A stretch of DNA of 11,055 nucleotides from Deltaproteobacteria bacterium (GTDB lineage: Bacteria > Desulfobacterota > Deferrimicrobia > Deferrimicrobiales > Deferrimicrobiaceae), in assembly GCA_017889845.1 (NCBI GenBank), contig JAGGAJ010000048.1:1-11055 (forward strand), read 5' to 3'. The notes below the pieces were generated by a model that ran no database searches, was not told the DNA's origin, and was given only the letters and a program-made list of their open reading frames with translations. How positions within the stretch are numbered: the first letter of the stretch is position 1; each line of letters starts with the position of its first letter. Positions 1 to 7,110 of this stretch are shown piece after piece. The translations under genes were made by a program, and so were the position numbers.

Positions 1-1301
1 CCGTTCGACTCGAGCACCTCGGACACCACGCGGACCGTGTAGGGGAAATCGGCGCCCTGCGGGAGCACCTTCGTCACGGCCCGCTCGGCCAGGGCCCCGT
101 GCCCCACCTCGCGTCGTGCGGGCGCGCGCAGCATCTTCACCTCGCCGACGCTGAACGGCGGGAAGTTGTAGTGGAGCATGAATGCCTTCGTGGTGTCGCC
201 CAGGAGCGAGTCGATGCGCTGTTCGTCCTGCGAGGTGCCCAGGGTCGCGGTGACCAGCACCTGCGTCTCGCCTCGCGTGAACACCGCCGATCCGTGGGTC
301 CTCGGCAGAATGCCGACCTCGCAGGAGATGGGGCGAACGTCCGACAGGCCGCGGCCGTCGATCCGCTTCCTCTCGCGGGTGATCTTGCCGCGGACGATCT
401 TCTTCTCGAGGCTCTTGAACGCGTCGGCGATCAGGGCCGCCTTCTCGGCGCGCTCCTCCTCCGGGAACGCGCTGCGAACCGCCTCGGCGGTCTCCTCGAT
501 CCGTTTCCGCCGGTCCTGCTTCGCCTGGATCGCGTACGCGTCGGAAAGCGCGCCCCGGGCGATCTCGGCGATCTTCTTCACATCCTCCTCGGGGAGAACC
601 TTCTTCTCGAATGCGCGCTTCTCTTTCCCGATCTCCCCCGCCATCCGCTCCTGGATCTCCAGGACGGGGACCAGGGAGCGGTGCGCGAAGAGGATCGCGT
701 CGAGCACCTCCTCCTCGGGGACCTCGTTCGCCTCCCCCTCGACCATCAGGATCGCGTCCCGGCTGCCCGCCACGAAGATGTCCAGGTCGCTGCGTTCGAG
801 GTCCGGGATGCGGGGGTTGATCACCAGTTCGCCGTCGAGCCGCCCGACGCGCGCGCCGGCGATGGGGCCCTGGAAAGGGATCTCCGAGATGGTCAGCGCC
901 GCGGAGGCGCCGATCATCGCCAGGATCCCCGTGTCGTTCTCCTTGTCCGCGGAGAGGACGGTGGCGATCACCTGAATCTCGTTGTAGAACCCCTTCGGGA
1001 AGAGGGGCCGGATGGGGCGGTCGATGAGGCGGGAGGTGAGGACCTCGTACTCGGAGAGCCGCCCCTCGCGCTTGAAGAAGCCGCCGGGGATCTTCCCCAC
1101 GGCGAACGTCTTCTCGACATAGTCGACCACAAGCGGGAGGAAGTCGATCCCGGGCCTGGGATTTTCCGTGACGCAGGCGGTGACCAGCACCACCGAGTCA
1201 CCGTACCGCACGACCGCGGCGCCGCCCGCCTGCTTGGCCCAGCGGCCCGATTCGACGGACAGGGTCCGCCCGGATATTTCCGTTTCGTACACGTTTCCCA
1301 C
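1..1301 (-). CDS. pnp: Polyribonucleotide nucleotidyltransferase (PNPase), partial (3' end outside window)
   Basis: PNPase is a trimeric phosphorolytic 3'-5' exoribonuclease of RNA turnover, often part of the degradosome. The 433 codons present read through to the window edge without a stop. Residues about 5-140 form the first RNase PH domain, with GKIPGGFFKREGR at 69-81 and RLIDRPIRPLF at 91-101. An all-alpha domain follows at roughly 150-300, then the start of the second RNase PH domain with DGRG (315-318), RTHGSAVFTRGETQ (334-347) and ARREVGHGALAERA (395-408). The family is about 700 residues, so the catalytic end of the second PH domain and the KH and S1 domains lie off the window. I chose the GTG at 1301 because an AGGGA-type ribosome site sits about 10 nt upstream and the N-terminus fits the family. 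A second GTG three codons on is less well placed. It follows rpsO after 75 nt, the classic rpsO-pnp pairing. Confidence 0.97.
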   Translation of the reverse strand, partial: MGNVYETEISGRTLSVESGRWAKQAGGAAVVRYGDSVVLVTACVTENPRPGIDFLPLVVDYVEKTFAVGKIPGGFFKREGRLSEYEVLTSRLIDRPIRPLFPKGFYNEIQVIATVLSADKENDTGILAMIGASAALTISEIPFQGPIAGARVGRLDGELVINPRIPDLERSDLDIFVAGSRDAILMVEGEANEVPEEEVLDAILFAHRSLVPVLEIQERMAGEIGKEKRAFEKKVLPEEDVKKIAEIARGALSDAYAIQAKQDRRKRIEETAEAVRSAFPEEERAEKAALIADAFKSLEKKIVRGKITRERKRIDGRGLSDVRPISCEVGILPRTHGSAVFTRGETQVLVTATLGTSQDEQRIDSLLGDTTKAFMLHYNFPPFSVGEVKMLRAPARREVGHGALAERAVTKVLPQGADFPYTVRVVSEVLESN

Positions 1302-1323
1302 GGTTTTCTGTTCCCTTCTCGTG

Positions 1324-1340
1324 GCGGCCGCTCGGGCCGC
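1324..1340 (-). other. GC-only hairpin between rpsO and pnp
   Basis: A perfect 6-bp stem (GCGGCC/GGCCGC) with a 5-nt loop lies in the 75-nt rpsO-pnp gap, 22 nt before the pnp GTG. No T-run follows it on the minus strand, so it is not an intrinsic terminator. In E. coli, pnp is autoregulated through an RNase III-processed leader stem in this same gap. The stem here is much shorter, so a similar role is only a guess. In such GC-rich sequence it could also be chance. Confidence 0.3.
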
Positions 1341-1376
1341 GGGATGTATGTCGGTGGTTGTCGGAAAAACGCCGGG

Positions 1377-1646
1377 CTACTTGCGGAGGCCGAGGGATTC
1401 CACCACGGCCTTGTACCGCATGGACTCCTTCGCCTTCAGGTAGTCCAGCAGACGCCTGCGCTGCCCGACGAGCTTGAGCAGGCCCCGCCGGGAGCCGAAG
1501 TCCTTGTTGTGGGTCTTCAGGTGGTCCGTGATCATGTTGATCCGCTCCGTGAGGAGCGCGATCTGGACCTCCGGGGACCCGGTGTCCTTCTCGTGGACAC
1601 GGAACTTGCCGATGAGTTCACTCTTCTTGTCCGCAACCAGGCTCAT
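1377..1646 (-). CDS. rpsO: 30S ribosomal protein S15
   Basis: S15 is a primary 16S rRNA-binding protein of the 30S platform, contacting the central-domain three-way junction, and takes part in the inter-subunit bridge to 23S rRNA. The 89-residue product has exactly the usual length. It carries the family signature: DTGSPEVQIALLTERI at about 21-36, then SRRGLLKLVGQRRRLLDYLK at about 52-71 (the RNA-binding basic helix), ending LGLRK. The ATG is preceded by several purine-rich candidates for a ribosome site; AGAGG at 9 nt spacing is the best placed. It is separated from truB by 90 nt that contain a strong promoter, so it probably heads its own rpsO-pnp unit. In E. coli S15 represses its own translation through its leader; whether that occurs here is unknown. 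Confidence 0.98.
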   Translation of the reverse strand: MSLVADKKSELIGKFRVHEKDTGSPEVQIALLTERINMITDHLKTHNKDFGSRRGLLKLVGQRRRLLDYLKAKESMRYKAVVESLGLRK

Positions 1647-1701
1647 GACCTTTCGCCTCTCTCCTTTTCCTGCCCCTGGGAAATGTTTCCGGTTTTATTG
1701 A
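1647..1701 (-). promoter_or_regulatory. rpsO 5' leader with two mutually exclusive short stems
   Basis: This is the expected untranslated leader from the predicted start site to the rpsO ATG. A TTTCC element (1683-1679) can pair with GGAA(A) just upstream (1690-1686) in a small 4-bp hairpin. It can instead pair with GGAAA downstream (1670-1666) in a 5-bp stem whose 3' arm touches the purine-rich ribosome-site region (1666-1656). Such a choice could gate translation, as S15 does in other bacteria by structurally different leaders. Both stems are short, so this is a tentative reading. Confidence 0.3.
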
Positions 1702-1707
1702 AGTTTT

Positions 1708-1736
1708 TTTATAACACATCGCGCCGGGGATGTAAA
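1708..1736 (-). promoter_or_regulatory. Sigma-70-type promoter for rpsO-pnp
   Basis: The -35 box TTTACA (1736-1731; five of six matches to TTGACA) and the -10 box TATAAA (1713-1708; five of six matches to TATAAT) are separated by the ideal 17 nt. A TG at 1716-1715 one base before the -10 makes it an extended -10 promoter. The region is AT-rich inside an otherwise very GC-rich window. The -35 box begins immediately after the truB stop codon. The predicted start is near 1701, giving a leader of about 55 nt. This lets rpsO-pnp be expressed independently of the upstream nusA-infB operon, though readthrough from truB is likely since no terminator is seen between them. Confidence 0.75.
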
Positions 1737-2624
1737 TCAGATGCCCCGCAGGATCTTCCAGAGGCCGGTCGTATCCCGCCCCGCGAGGGCAAGCGGTTCC
1801 AGCCTTTCCGTCACGAGGAGGGCGATCCCCCCCCGCTCCGCCGCCGCGCGACCGGCCAGCCAGTCCCCCGCGAGACGCCCATTCCGCACTGCGGACGCCG
1901 CATTCGCCGGGACGACCCACCGCGGGTAGCCGGCGAGCGCGTCCACGATCGGGATCAGGAGCGACGCCGCCTCTCCCCGGCCGGCCTTGTCCTCCAGGGC
2001 CTCCAGGGTCACCGCGTCCTCGACCCGGAACGATCCCACCCGCAGACGGCGCAGGCCCGCCACCGTCATCGGGACTCCGAGGCGCTCCCCGAAATCCCTC
2101 GGCAGCGACCGGACGTAGAATCCCTTGGAACAGGTGATGACCGCCCGGAACCCCTCCGGCCCGAAGGAGAGGAGCCTGGCCTCCCGCACCGCGACCCGCC
2201 GCGCGGCCAGGGGGACCTCCTTCCCCTTCCGTGCCAGCGCGTAGGAGCGTACGCCGTCCACCTTGATTGCGGAGTAGGCCGGCGGCACCTGGTCGAAGGT
2301 TCCCACCAGTGCCGCCACGGCCGCGGCCACCTCCCCCTCCGGCGCAGACGCGCCGGGCCGCTCCGCAAGGACCTTCCCGGCGGCGTCCCCCGTGTCCGTG
2401 GCGACGCCGAAGCGGAACTCCACCTCGTACGCCTTCTCCTCCGCGACGAGGTACCCTGCGATTTTCGTCGCGCTGCCGACGCAGACGGGGAGGACCCCCG
2501 TGGCCATCGGGTCGAGGGTCCCGGCGTGCCCGCATTTCCGCTCCCGCAGGATCCGCCCCACCGCCTGGACCGCCTGGAAGGAGGTGATCCCCCCGGGTTT
2601 GTCCAGGACGAGCACGCCCGTCAC
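1737..2624 (-). CDS. truB: tRNA pseudouridine(55) synthase TruB
   Basis: TruB isomerises uridine 55 in the T-arm of nearly all tRNAs to pseudouridine and also acts as a tRNA folding chaperone. The 295-residue protein begins VTGVLVLDKPGGITS, the normal family N-terminus. It contains GHAGTLDPMATGVLP (32-46) with the catalytic aspartate at D38, the conserved tyrosine in KAYEVEF (about Y66), and the SKGFYVRSL block (166-174) with the active-site arginine at R172. A C-terminal PUA-like region follows about residue 230. The start is the GTG at 2624, which overlaps the stop of the upstream DHH gene as GTGA. A GTG three codons later is the only close alternative. It is the last gene of the operon before the rpsO promoter. 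Stand-alone translation signals are weak (GGAAGG-like), so translational coupling is likely. Confidence 0.96.
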   Translation of the reverse strand: MTGVLVLDKPGGITSFQAVQAVGRILRERKCGHAGTLDPMATGVLPVCVGSATKIAGYLVAEEKAYEVEFRFGVATDTGDAAGKVLAERPGASAPEGEVAAAVAALVGTFDQVPPAYSAIKVDGVRSYALARKGKEVPLAARRVAVREARLLSFGPEGFRAVITCSKGFYVRSLPRDFGERLGVPMTVAGLRRLRVGSFRVEDAVTLEALEDKAGRGEAASLLIPIVDALAGYPRWVVPANAASAVRNGRLAGDWLAGRAAAERGGIALLVTERLEPLALAGRDTTGLWKILRGI

Positions 2625-3583
2625 GACAGAACCTTCCCCAGCGCCCCGTACACCTTCCGCTTCACCTCGGGGAGATCCCCCGGGACGGTGCAGCCGGCGG
2701 CGTTGCGGTGCCCCCCGCCTCCGAATCCCGCCGCCACCGCGGCGACGTCCACCCGCCCCTTCGACCGGAAGCTCACGCGGTACACCCCCCCCTCCTCCTC
2801 CCGGAAGGAGACGGCCACCTCCACTCCCACGATCGAGCGGGGGTAGTTGATGAATCCTTCGAGGGCGTCCTTTCCTGCGGAGAACTCGGCGAGGTCCGCC
2901 CGGAGGGTGGTGATCGCAGCCGCCTTGCCGGCCAGGGTCAACTCGAGGGAACCGAGGACCCTCCCCAGCAGGCGGAGCCGGTTCTCGCTCTGCGTCTCGT
3001 ACACCTTCTCCGCCACTGCCCAGGGGTCCACCCCCCGGCGCACCATCTCTCCCGCGACGGCGAACGCCTCCGGCGTGGAGCTGCCGTAGTGGAACGACCC
3101 CGTGTCGGTGAGGACGGCGACGTAGATGTTCACCGCCACGTCGAGGTCGATCTCGTACCCCATCGCCACGAGGACCCGGTGGATCAGCAGCCCGGTGGCT
3201 GCGGCGTCGGGATCCACGAGCGAGAGCTCCCCGCGGTCCCCGTTGGTGCGGTGGTGGTCGATGTTCACGAGGACCGGGCACTTCCGCAATTCCGCTCCCA
3301 CCCGGCCGGTCCGCTCCGGTGAGCCGCAGTCCACCACCACCGCCACGTCGTATCCCGATCCGTCCTCCTCGGAAACCACGGTATCGGCGCCGGGCAGGAA
3401 CCGCAGGTTCCCGGGGACGGGATCGGCGTTCAGGACGGTCGCGGTCTTCCCCATCCTCCGCAGGGCGAGGGCCAGAGCCAGCTCCGACCCGATGGCGTCC
3501 CCCTCCGGGTTCTCGTGGCAGGCGATGAGGAACCGGTCCTTTTCCGAAAGGACGCTGCAGACGGCGGACAGGTCACCCCTCAC
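2621..3583 (-). CDS. nrnA: DHH/DHHA1 phosphoesterase, NrnA-type (nanoRNase / pAp phosphatase)
   Basis: This belongs to the family whose characterised members degrade 2-5-nt RNAs to mononucleotides and dephosphorylate pAp. The 320 residues have the usual length. The N-terminal DHH domain shows the motif I region HENPEGDAIGS (23-33), D85 in VVDCG, the NIDHH signature (107-111) and LTDTGSF (158-164). The C-terminal DHHA1 domain shows GGGGHRNAAG (288-297). Motif I has Glu at 27 where many members have Asp; Asp29 is kept. The GTG start at 3583 is fixed by AAGGAGG at 3596-3590 with a 6-nt spacer. It overlaps rbfA by 11 nt and truB by 4 nt (GTGA). Position between rbfA and truB is common in this operon. 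A finishing role in RNA decay would complement PNPase encoded downstream. The exact substrate (nanoRNA, pAp or cyclic dinucleotide product) cannot be told from sequence alone. Confidence 0.9.
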   Translation of the reverse strand: MRGDLSAVCSVLSEKDRFLIACHENPEGDAIGSELALALALRRMGKTATVLNADPVPGNLRFLPGADTVVSEEDGSGYDVAVVVDCGSPERTGRVGAELRKCPVLVNIDHHRTNGDRGELSLVDPDAAATGLLIHRVLVAMGYEIDLDVAVNIYVAVLTDTGSFHYGSSTPEAFAVAGEMVRRGVDPWAVAEKVYETQSENRLRLLGRVLGSLELTLAGKAAAITTLRADLAEFSAGKDALEGFINYPRSIVGVEVAVSFREEEGGVYRVSFRSKGRVDVAAVAAGFGGGGHRNAAGCTVPGDLPEVKRKVYGALGKVLS

Positions 3584-3944
3584 CGGGGTCCTCCTTCCTG
3601 CCCGCGATCTCCCGCAGGATCTCGTCGATGCGCGCGCCGCGGTCGAAGGAGTCGTCGTAGTGGAACTGCAGCTCGGGGGCGTAGCGCAGGTCGAGCACCT
3701 TTCCCAGTTCCCGGCGGAGGAAGCCCGAGCAGCGTCGCAGGGCCTGCGCCACGGCCTTCCTCTCCTCCGGCCCGACGAGGGCGGAGTAGTTCACGTGGGC
3801 GATTTTCAGGTCGGGCGTGACGGAAACGTCGGTGACGGTGACGGAGGAGAGTCCGGGGTCCCTGACCTTGCGCTGCAGCAGGAGGGAGAGCTCCTCCCGG
3901 ATCCGTTCCCCGACGCGCGCGGGGCGGTCCCCGCGGCCCTTCAT
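3573..3944 (-). CDS. rbfA: 30S ribosome-binding factor A
   Basis: RbfA is a small KH-like protein that binds the late 30S precursor near helix 1 of 16S rRNA and helps 5'-end maturation; it is also tied to cold adaptation. The 123-residue product starts MKGRGDRPARVGERI, includes LLLQRKVRDPGLSSVTVTDV (about 21-40), the KH-type turn CSGFLRREL (72-80) and APELQFHYDDSFDRGARI (89-106), all typical of the family. The ATG at 3944 overlaps the preceding DUF503 stop as ATGA and has only a weak GG-rich ribosome site, so coupling is probable. Reading frame is open further upstream to 4130, but that extension is Arg/Gly-rich, overlaps DUF503 and does not match the family, so I rejected it. Confidence 0.95.
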   Translation of the reverse strand: MKGRGDRPARVGERIREELSLLLQRKVRDPGLSSVTVTDVSVTPDLKIAHVNYSALVGPEERKAVAQALRRCSGFLRRELGKVLDLRYAPELQFHYDDSFDRGARIDEILREIAGRKEDPGEG

Positions 3945-4273
3945 TCCGGACCGCCCCACCCGGGGAACCCCTCCTCGCCGTCCCCCTCGGGGTGGAACCA
4001 CTCGATGCGGCGGGAAAGCAGTTCCACCTCGCCGTCCCTCCCGATTCCGTCGGTGATGCGGTCGAGCATCGACTGCGCCAGCCGGGCGTTCGTGGTGACG
4101 AGGGCCACGCCGATCGCCCCGCGCTGCCACAGCTCCTGGTGCGCCACCTCGGCCACCGACACGGGGAAGGAGGCCCGGATCCGCGCGGTCAGGCCGGCCA
4201 GGCGGCGCCGCTTGTCCTTCAGGGACCCCGCCCCGGGGAAGAGGAGTTCCGCGGTCAGGACCGCCACCTGCAA
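3941..4273 (-). CDS. ylxP: DUF503 family protein (YlxP-like)
   Basis: DUF503/YlxP proteins are about 90-110 residues long, usually sit between infB and rbfA, and have no firmly established biochemical role. The position suggests ribosome assembly or translation. The match rests on FPGAGSLKDKRRRLAGL near residues 13-29, then VAEVAHQELWQRGAIGVALV around 40-59, and the closing RRIEWF. This gives 110 residues. The start is the least certain part. A TTG at 4273 gives MQVAVLTAELLF, the normal family N-terminus; a GTG two codons later is an alternative. Neither has a clear ribosome site. The gap to infB is 26 nt, and the stop overlaps the rbfA ATG as ATGA. The frame remains open far upstream through infB, but that is a shadow frame. 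Confidence 0.88.
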   Translation of the reverse strand: MQVAVLTAELLFPGAGSLKDKRRRLAGLTARIRASFPVSVAEVAHQELWQRGAIGVALVTTNARLAQSMLDRITDGIGRDGEVELLSRRIEWFHPEGDGEEGFPGWGGPE

Positions 4274-4299
4274 GAGGGGTCCGCCCCGCTGCGCCGCGG

Positions 4300-6798
4300 T
4301 CAGGCGAGGGTGCCGGCGACCTTCTCGATGACGTATGCCTCGATCTGGTCGCCGACCTGGATGTCGTTGAAGTTCTCGATCCCCAGCCCGCACTCGTATC
4401 CCTCGAGGACCTCCTTGACGTCGTCCTTGAACCGCTTGAGGGAGGCGAGTTTCCCCTCGTAGACGACGACGCTGTCCCTCAGCAGGCGGACGTTCGAGCT
4501 CCGTGTGAGCTTCCCCGAGAGGACGGCGCAACCGGCGATCGTCCCGATCTTGGAGATGTGGAACGTGTTGCGTACTTCGGCCCGCCCCTGGGTGGTCTCC
4601 CTGAGAGTGGGCTCCAGCATCCCCTCCATCGCCTTGTGGACGTCGTCCACCACGTCGTAGATGACGGAGTAGAGGCGTACGTCCACCGCCTCCCGCTCCG
4701 CAAGCTCTGCGCCCTTGGGCTCCGGGCGAACGTTGAAGCCGATGATGACGGCGGCGGAGGCGGAGGCGAGCATCACGTCGGACTCGGAGATCCCGCCCAC
4801 GCCGGCGTGGATCACGTTGACCTTCACCTTGTCGCCGGAGAGCTTGGCGAGGGAGAACTGGAGAGCCTCCATCGATCCCTGCACGTCGGACTTGATGATG
4901 ATGTTGAGGTCCTTGACCTCGCCGGCGTCGATCCGCTTGTGCAGCTCCTCCAGGCTCATGCGCGGGCGGACGACGGCCTTCTCGCGATCCTTCTCCCCCC
5001 GGTGGAGGGCGATCTGCCGCGCCGTGCGCTCGTCCTTCAGGACCGCGAACTTCTGCCCGGCGTCCGGGAGGCCGGAGAGCCCCTGTATTTCCACGGGGGT
5101 GCCTGGACCGGCCGCATCCATGCGCTTCCCCTTGTGGTTGGCCAGCGCCCGCACGCGCCCGTAGTGGCTCCCCGTCACGATGGGGTCCCCCACCTTGAGG
5201 GTCCCGTCCTGCACCAGGACGGTGGCCACGGGGCCCCGCCCCTTCTCCAGCCGTGCCTCGAGTACCGTGCCGCGGGCGAGCTTCGTGGGGTTCGCCTTGA
5301 GCTCCAGGACGTCCGCCTGCAGGAGGATCAGCTCGAGGAGTTCCTTGATCCCGACGCGCCGCTTCGCGGAAACGTTGGCGTACAGGGTGGTGCCTCCCCA
5401 CTCCTCGGGGTTGAGCCCGTGGTCCGACAACTGCTGCCGGATCCGGTCCGGCTGGGCGCCCGGCTTGTCGATCTTGTTGACCGCCACGACGATCGGGACC
5501 CCCGCCGCCTTCGCGTGATCGATCGACTCGATCGTCTGGGGCATCACGCCGTCGTCCGCCCCCACCACGAGGATGACGATGTCCGTCACGGAGGCCCCGC
5601 GGGCGCGCATCGACGTGAACGCCTCGTGGCCCGGGGTGTCGAGGAAGACCACCCGGCGGCCGCCGTGCTCCACCTCGTAGGCGCCGATGTGCTGGGTGAT
5701 CCCCCCCGCCTCGGAGGCGGTGACGTTGCTCTCCCGGATCGCGTCGAGCAGGGTCGTCTTCCCGTGGTCGACGTGCCCCATGATGGTGACGACAGGAGGA
5801 CGGGGCGCGAGGTCCTCCTCCCGGTCCGCTTCCTGGTCGATCAGGCTCTCCACCTCCGGCGCGACGTTCTCCACCTCGAAACCGTATTCCTGCGCGAGCA
5901 GGCTCGCCGTGTCGGCGTCCAGGAGCTGGTTCAGGGTGGTGGGCATCCCCATCTCGATCAGCTTCTTTATGACGTCCGCCGCCTTGACCCCCATCCGGTG
6001 GGCCAGGTCTCCCACGGTGATGACCTCCTCGATCTTCACCAGACGCTTGCTCGCCTTCGGCGGGAGGGTCGAGGGCGCCTTCTTCTCCTTGACCGGCTTT
6101 CCCCTGCGCTTCGGGGCGCGTACGGGCTGGAACTGCCGGACGACGACGGGCTCGGCCTCGGGCGAAGGGGCAGCGGGGGCTTCCGTCTTCTTGATCTCCG
6201 CCTCGGGCTCCTCCAGGACCTCCTGGATGATGGTCTGCTTGAGTACCCCCTTCTGGACCTTCTTCTCGTGGGGCTTGGCCTTCTTCCACTTCTTTTCCTT
6301 TTCCTTGCGGACCTCCTCCGGCTTGGGGGCCGCGACGGGCTTCTCCACAACCCGAACGGTGGCTTCCGCCGCCGGCGTTTCCGCCGACTCGACCTCGGCG
6401 GGGGCGGGTTCGGCCGGTGCGGGGGCCGCCGCCGGGGATCCCGCGAGGGCCTCCGCCGCGGGCTTCGCCTCGCCCGGGACCGCCGGGGCAGGGGGAGCCG
6501 CGGGTTCCGGCTCCGCCGGGGGAGCCGGCGGGGGTGCCGGCGCGCCGCGCCGGAGGACGACCTTCTGGGACCGCCGCTCGAGGACGCCGTCGGCCCGTGT
6601 CACGGTGGTGGTCCTGGGGGGCGGCGGCGGCGGGGCGGGCTTCTTGAAGTGGGCCTTGACCCGCTCGATCAGCTCCCCCTCCAGGTTGCTGGACGCCGAT
6701 TTCCCCTTGGCGCCGATCCGTTCCAGGAAGGCAAGGATCTCCTTGCTGGTCTCCATGCCCAGTTCCTTGGCCAGATCGCGTATCCGGACTTTCTCCAT
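4300..6798 (-). CDS. infB: Translation initiation factor IF-2
   Basis: IF-2 is the GTPase that brings fMet-tRNA to the 30S subunit and promotes 50S joining. The protein has 832 residues. It has an IF2-N domain at 1-52 and a low-complexity Pro/Ala/Glu/Lys linker at about 54-245. A second IF2-N domain follows at about 250-305. The G domain carries GHVDHGKT (341-348, P-loop), GGITQHIGA (365-373, switch I), DTPGH (387-391), NKID (441-444) and SAK (477-479). Beta-barrel domain II, domain III and the C-terminal fMet-tRNA-binding domain follow, with GFNVRP at 687-692 and IGTIAGCAVLSG at 751-762. All GTPase motifs are intact. The ATG at 6798 follows ylxR by 12 nt with GGGGGAG just upstream. An internal start making a shorter IF2 isoform, as in E. 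coli, is possible, but I cannot locate one. There is no ylxQ gene between ylxR and infB. Confidence 0.98.
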   Translation of the reverse strand: MEKVRIRDLAKELGMETSKEILAFLERIGAKGKSASSNLEGELIERVKAHFKKPAPPPPPPRTTTVTRADGVLERRSQKVVLRRGAPAPPPAPPAEPEPAAPPAPAVPGEAKPAAEALAGSPAAAPAPAEPAPAEVESAETPAAEATVRVVEKPVAAPKPEEVRKEKEKKWKKAKPHEKKVQKGVLKQTIIQEVLEEPEAEIKKTEAPAAPSPEAEPVVVRQFQPVRAPKRRGKPVKEKKAPSTLPPKASKRLVKIEEVITVGDLAHRMGVKAADVIKKLIEMGMPTTLNQLLDADTASLLAQEYGFEVENVAPEVESLIDQEADREEDLAPRPPVVTIMGHVDHGKTTLLDAIRESNVTASEAGGITQHIGAYEVEHGGRRVVFLDTPGHEAFTSMRARGASVTDIVILVVGADDGVMPQTIESIDHAKAAGVPIVVAVNKIDKPGAQPDRIRQQLSDHGLNPEEWGGTTLYANVSAKRRVGIKELLELILLQADVLELKANPTKLARGTVLEARLEKGRGPVATVLVQDGTLKVGDPIVTGSHYGRVRALANHKGKRMDAAGPGTPVEIQGLSGLPDAGQKFAVLKDERTARQIALHRGEKDREKAVVRPRMSLEELHKRIDAGEVKDLNIIIKSDVQGSMEALQFSLAKLSGDKVKVNVIHAGVGGISESDVMLASASAAVIIGFNVRPEPKGAELAEREAVDVRLYSVIYDVVDDVHKAMEGMLEPTLRETTQGRAEVRNTFHISKIGTIAGCAVLSGKLTRSSNVRLLRDSVVVYEGKLASLKRFKDDVKEVLEGYECGLGIENFNDIQVGDQIEAYVIEKVAGTLA

Positions 6799-6810
6799 CC
6801 ACTCCCCCTG

Positions 6811-7110
6811 CTACGTTTTTCCCGCGCCCTGCTCGAACGCGGAGAGGCGTTCCGCCAGTTCCGCGCCCGCGGCCCCCATCTTCCACCGGGCGCCGCCCTT
6901 CGCCGTCCTCACCCTCGCCGAAAACCTCCGGATGCAATCCCCGCCGCGGCACAGGTAGATCCCCCGCCCCGGCAGTATCCCCGACGGGTCGGGAGTCCAC
7001 CCGGCCCCCGGCTTCCCCGCGATCCGCAGCAGCCGCGGCTTCGCGAGGAGCGCGCGGCACTGGACGCAGGTGCGCTGCGGCTCCGCGGCGCTACTCCTCC
7101 GGGGGGGCAT
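6811..7110 (-). CDS. ylxR: YlxR/DUF448 family protein
   Basis: YlxR is a small basic protein encoded between nusA and infB in many bacteria. The B. subtilis member has been reported to bind RNase P RNA and modulate its activity. The 99 residues contain RTCVQCR (13-19; C15 and C18), DPSGILPGRGIYLC (41-54) and a second cysteine pair C54/C59 in CRGGDC, the family hallmarks. The ATG at 7110 lies inside the end of nusA (20-nt overlap) and has a perfect AAGGAGG at 7120-7114, though with a tight 3-nt spacer. An ATG seven codons upstream (7131) is possible but has no ribosome site, and the extra residues are not family-like. The frame is open further upstream as an Arg-rich shadow of nusA. Confidence 0.9.
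   Translation of the reverse strand: MPPRRSSAAEPQRTCVQCRALLAKPRLLRIAGKPGAGWTPDPSGILPGRGIYLCRGGDCIRRFSARVRTAKGGARWKMGAAGAELAERLSAFEQGAGKT

Noticed and set aside
1365..1400. Possible intrinsic terminator after rpsO (T5 run)
   Set aside because: No convincing GC-rich stem precedes the T5 run; only a 3-bp pairing with a long loop can be drawn.
99..2846. A plus-strand open frame of 915 codons opposite pnp, rpsO, truB and the DHH gene
   Set aside because: It is antisense to four well-recognised genes and is Arg/Pro/Gly/His-rich without family-like motifs, as expected of a stop-poor shadow frame in GC-rich DNA.
4274..7060. Apparent N-terminal extension of DUF503 running back through infB and ylxR
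   Set aside because: The frame is merely free of stops. Family similarity begins only at about 4273, and the upstream part is Arg/Gly-rich shadow sequence of infB.
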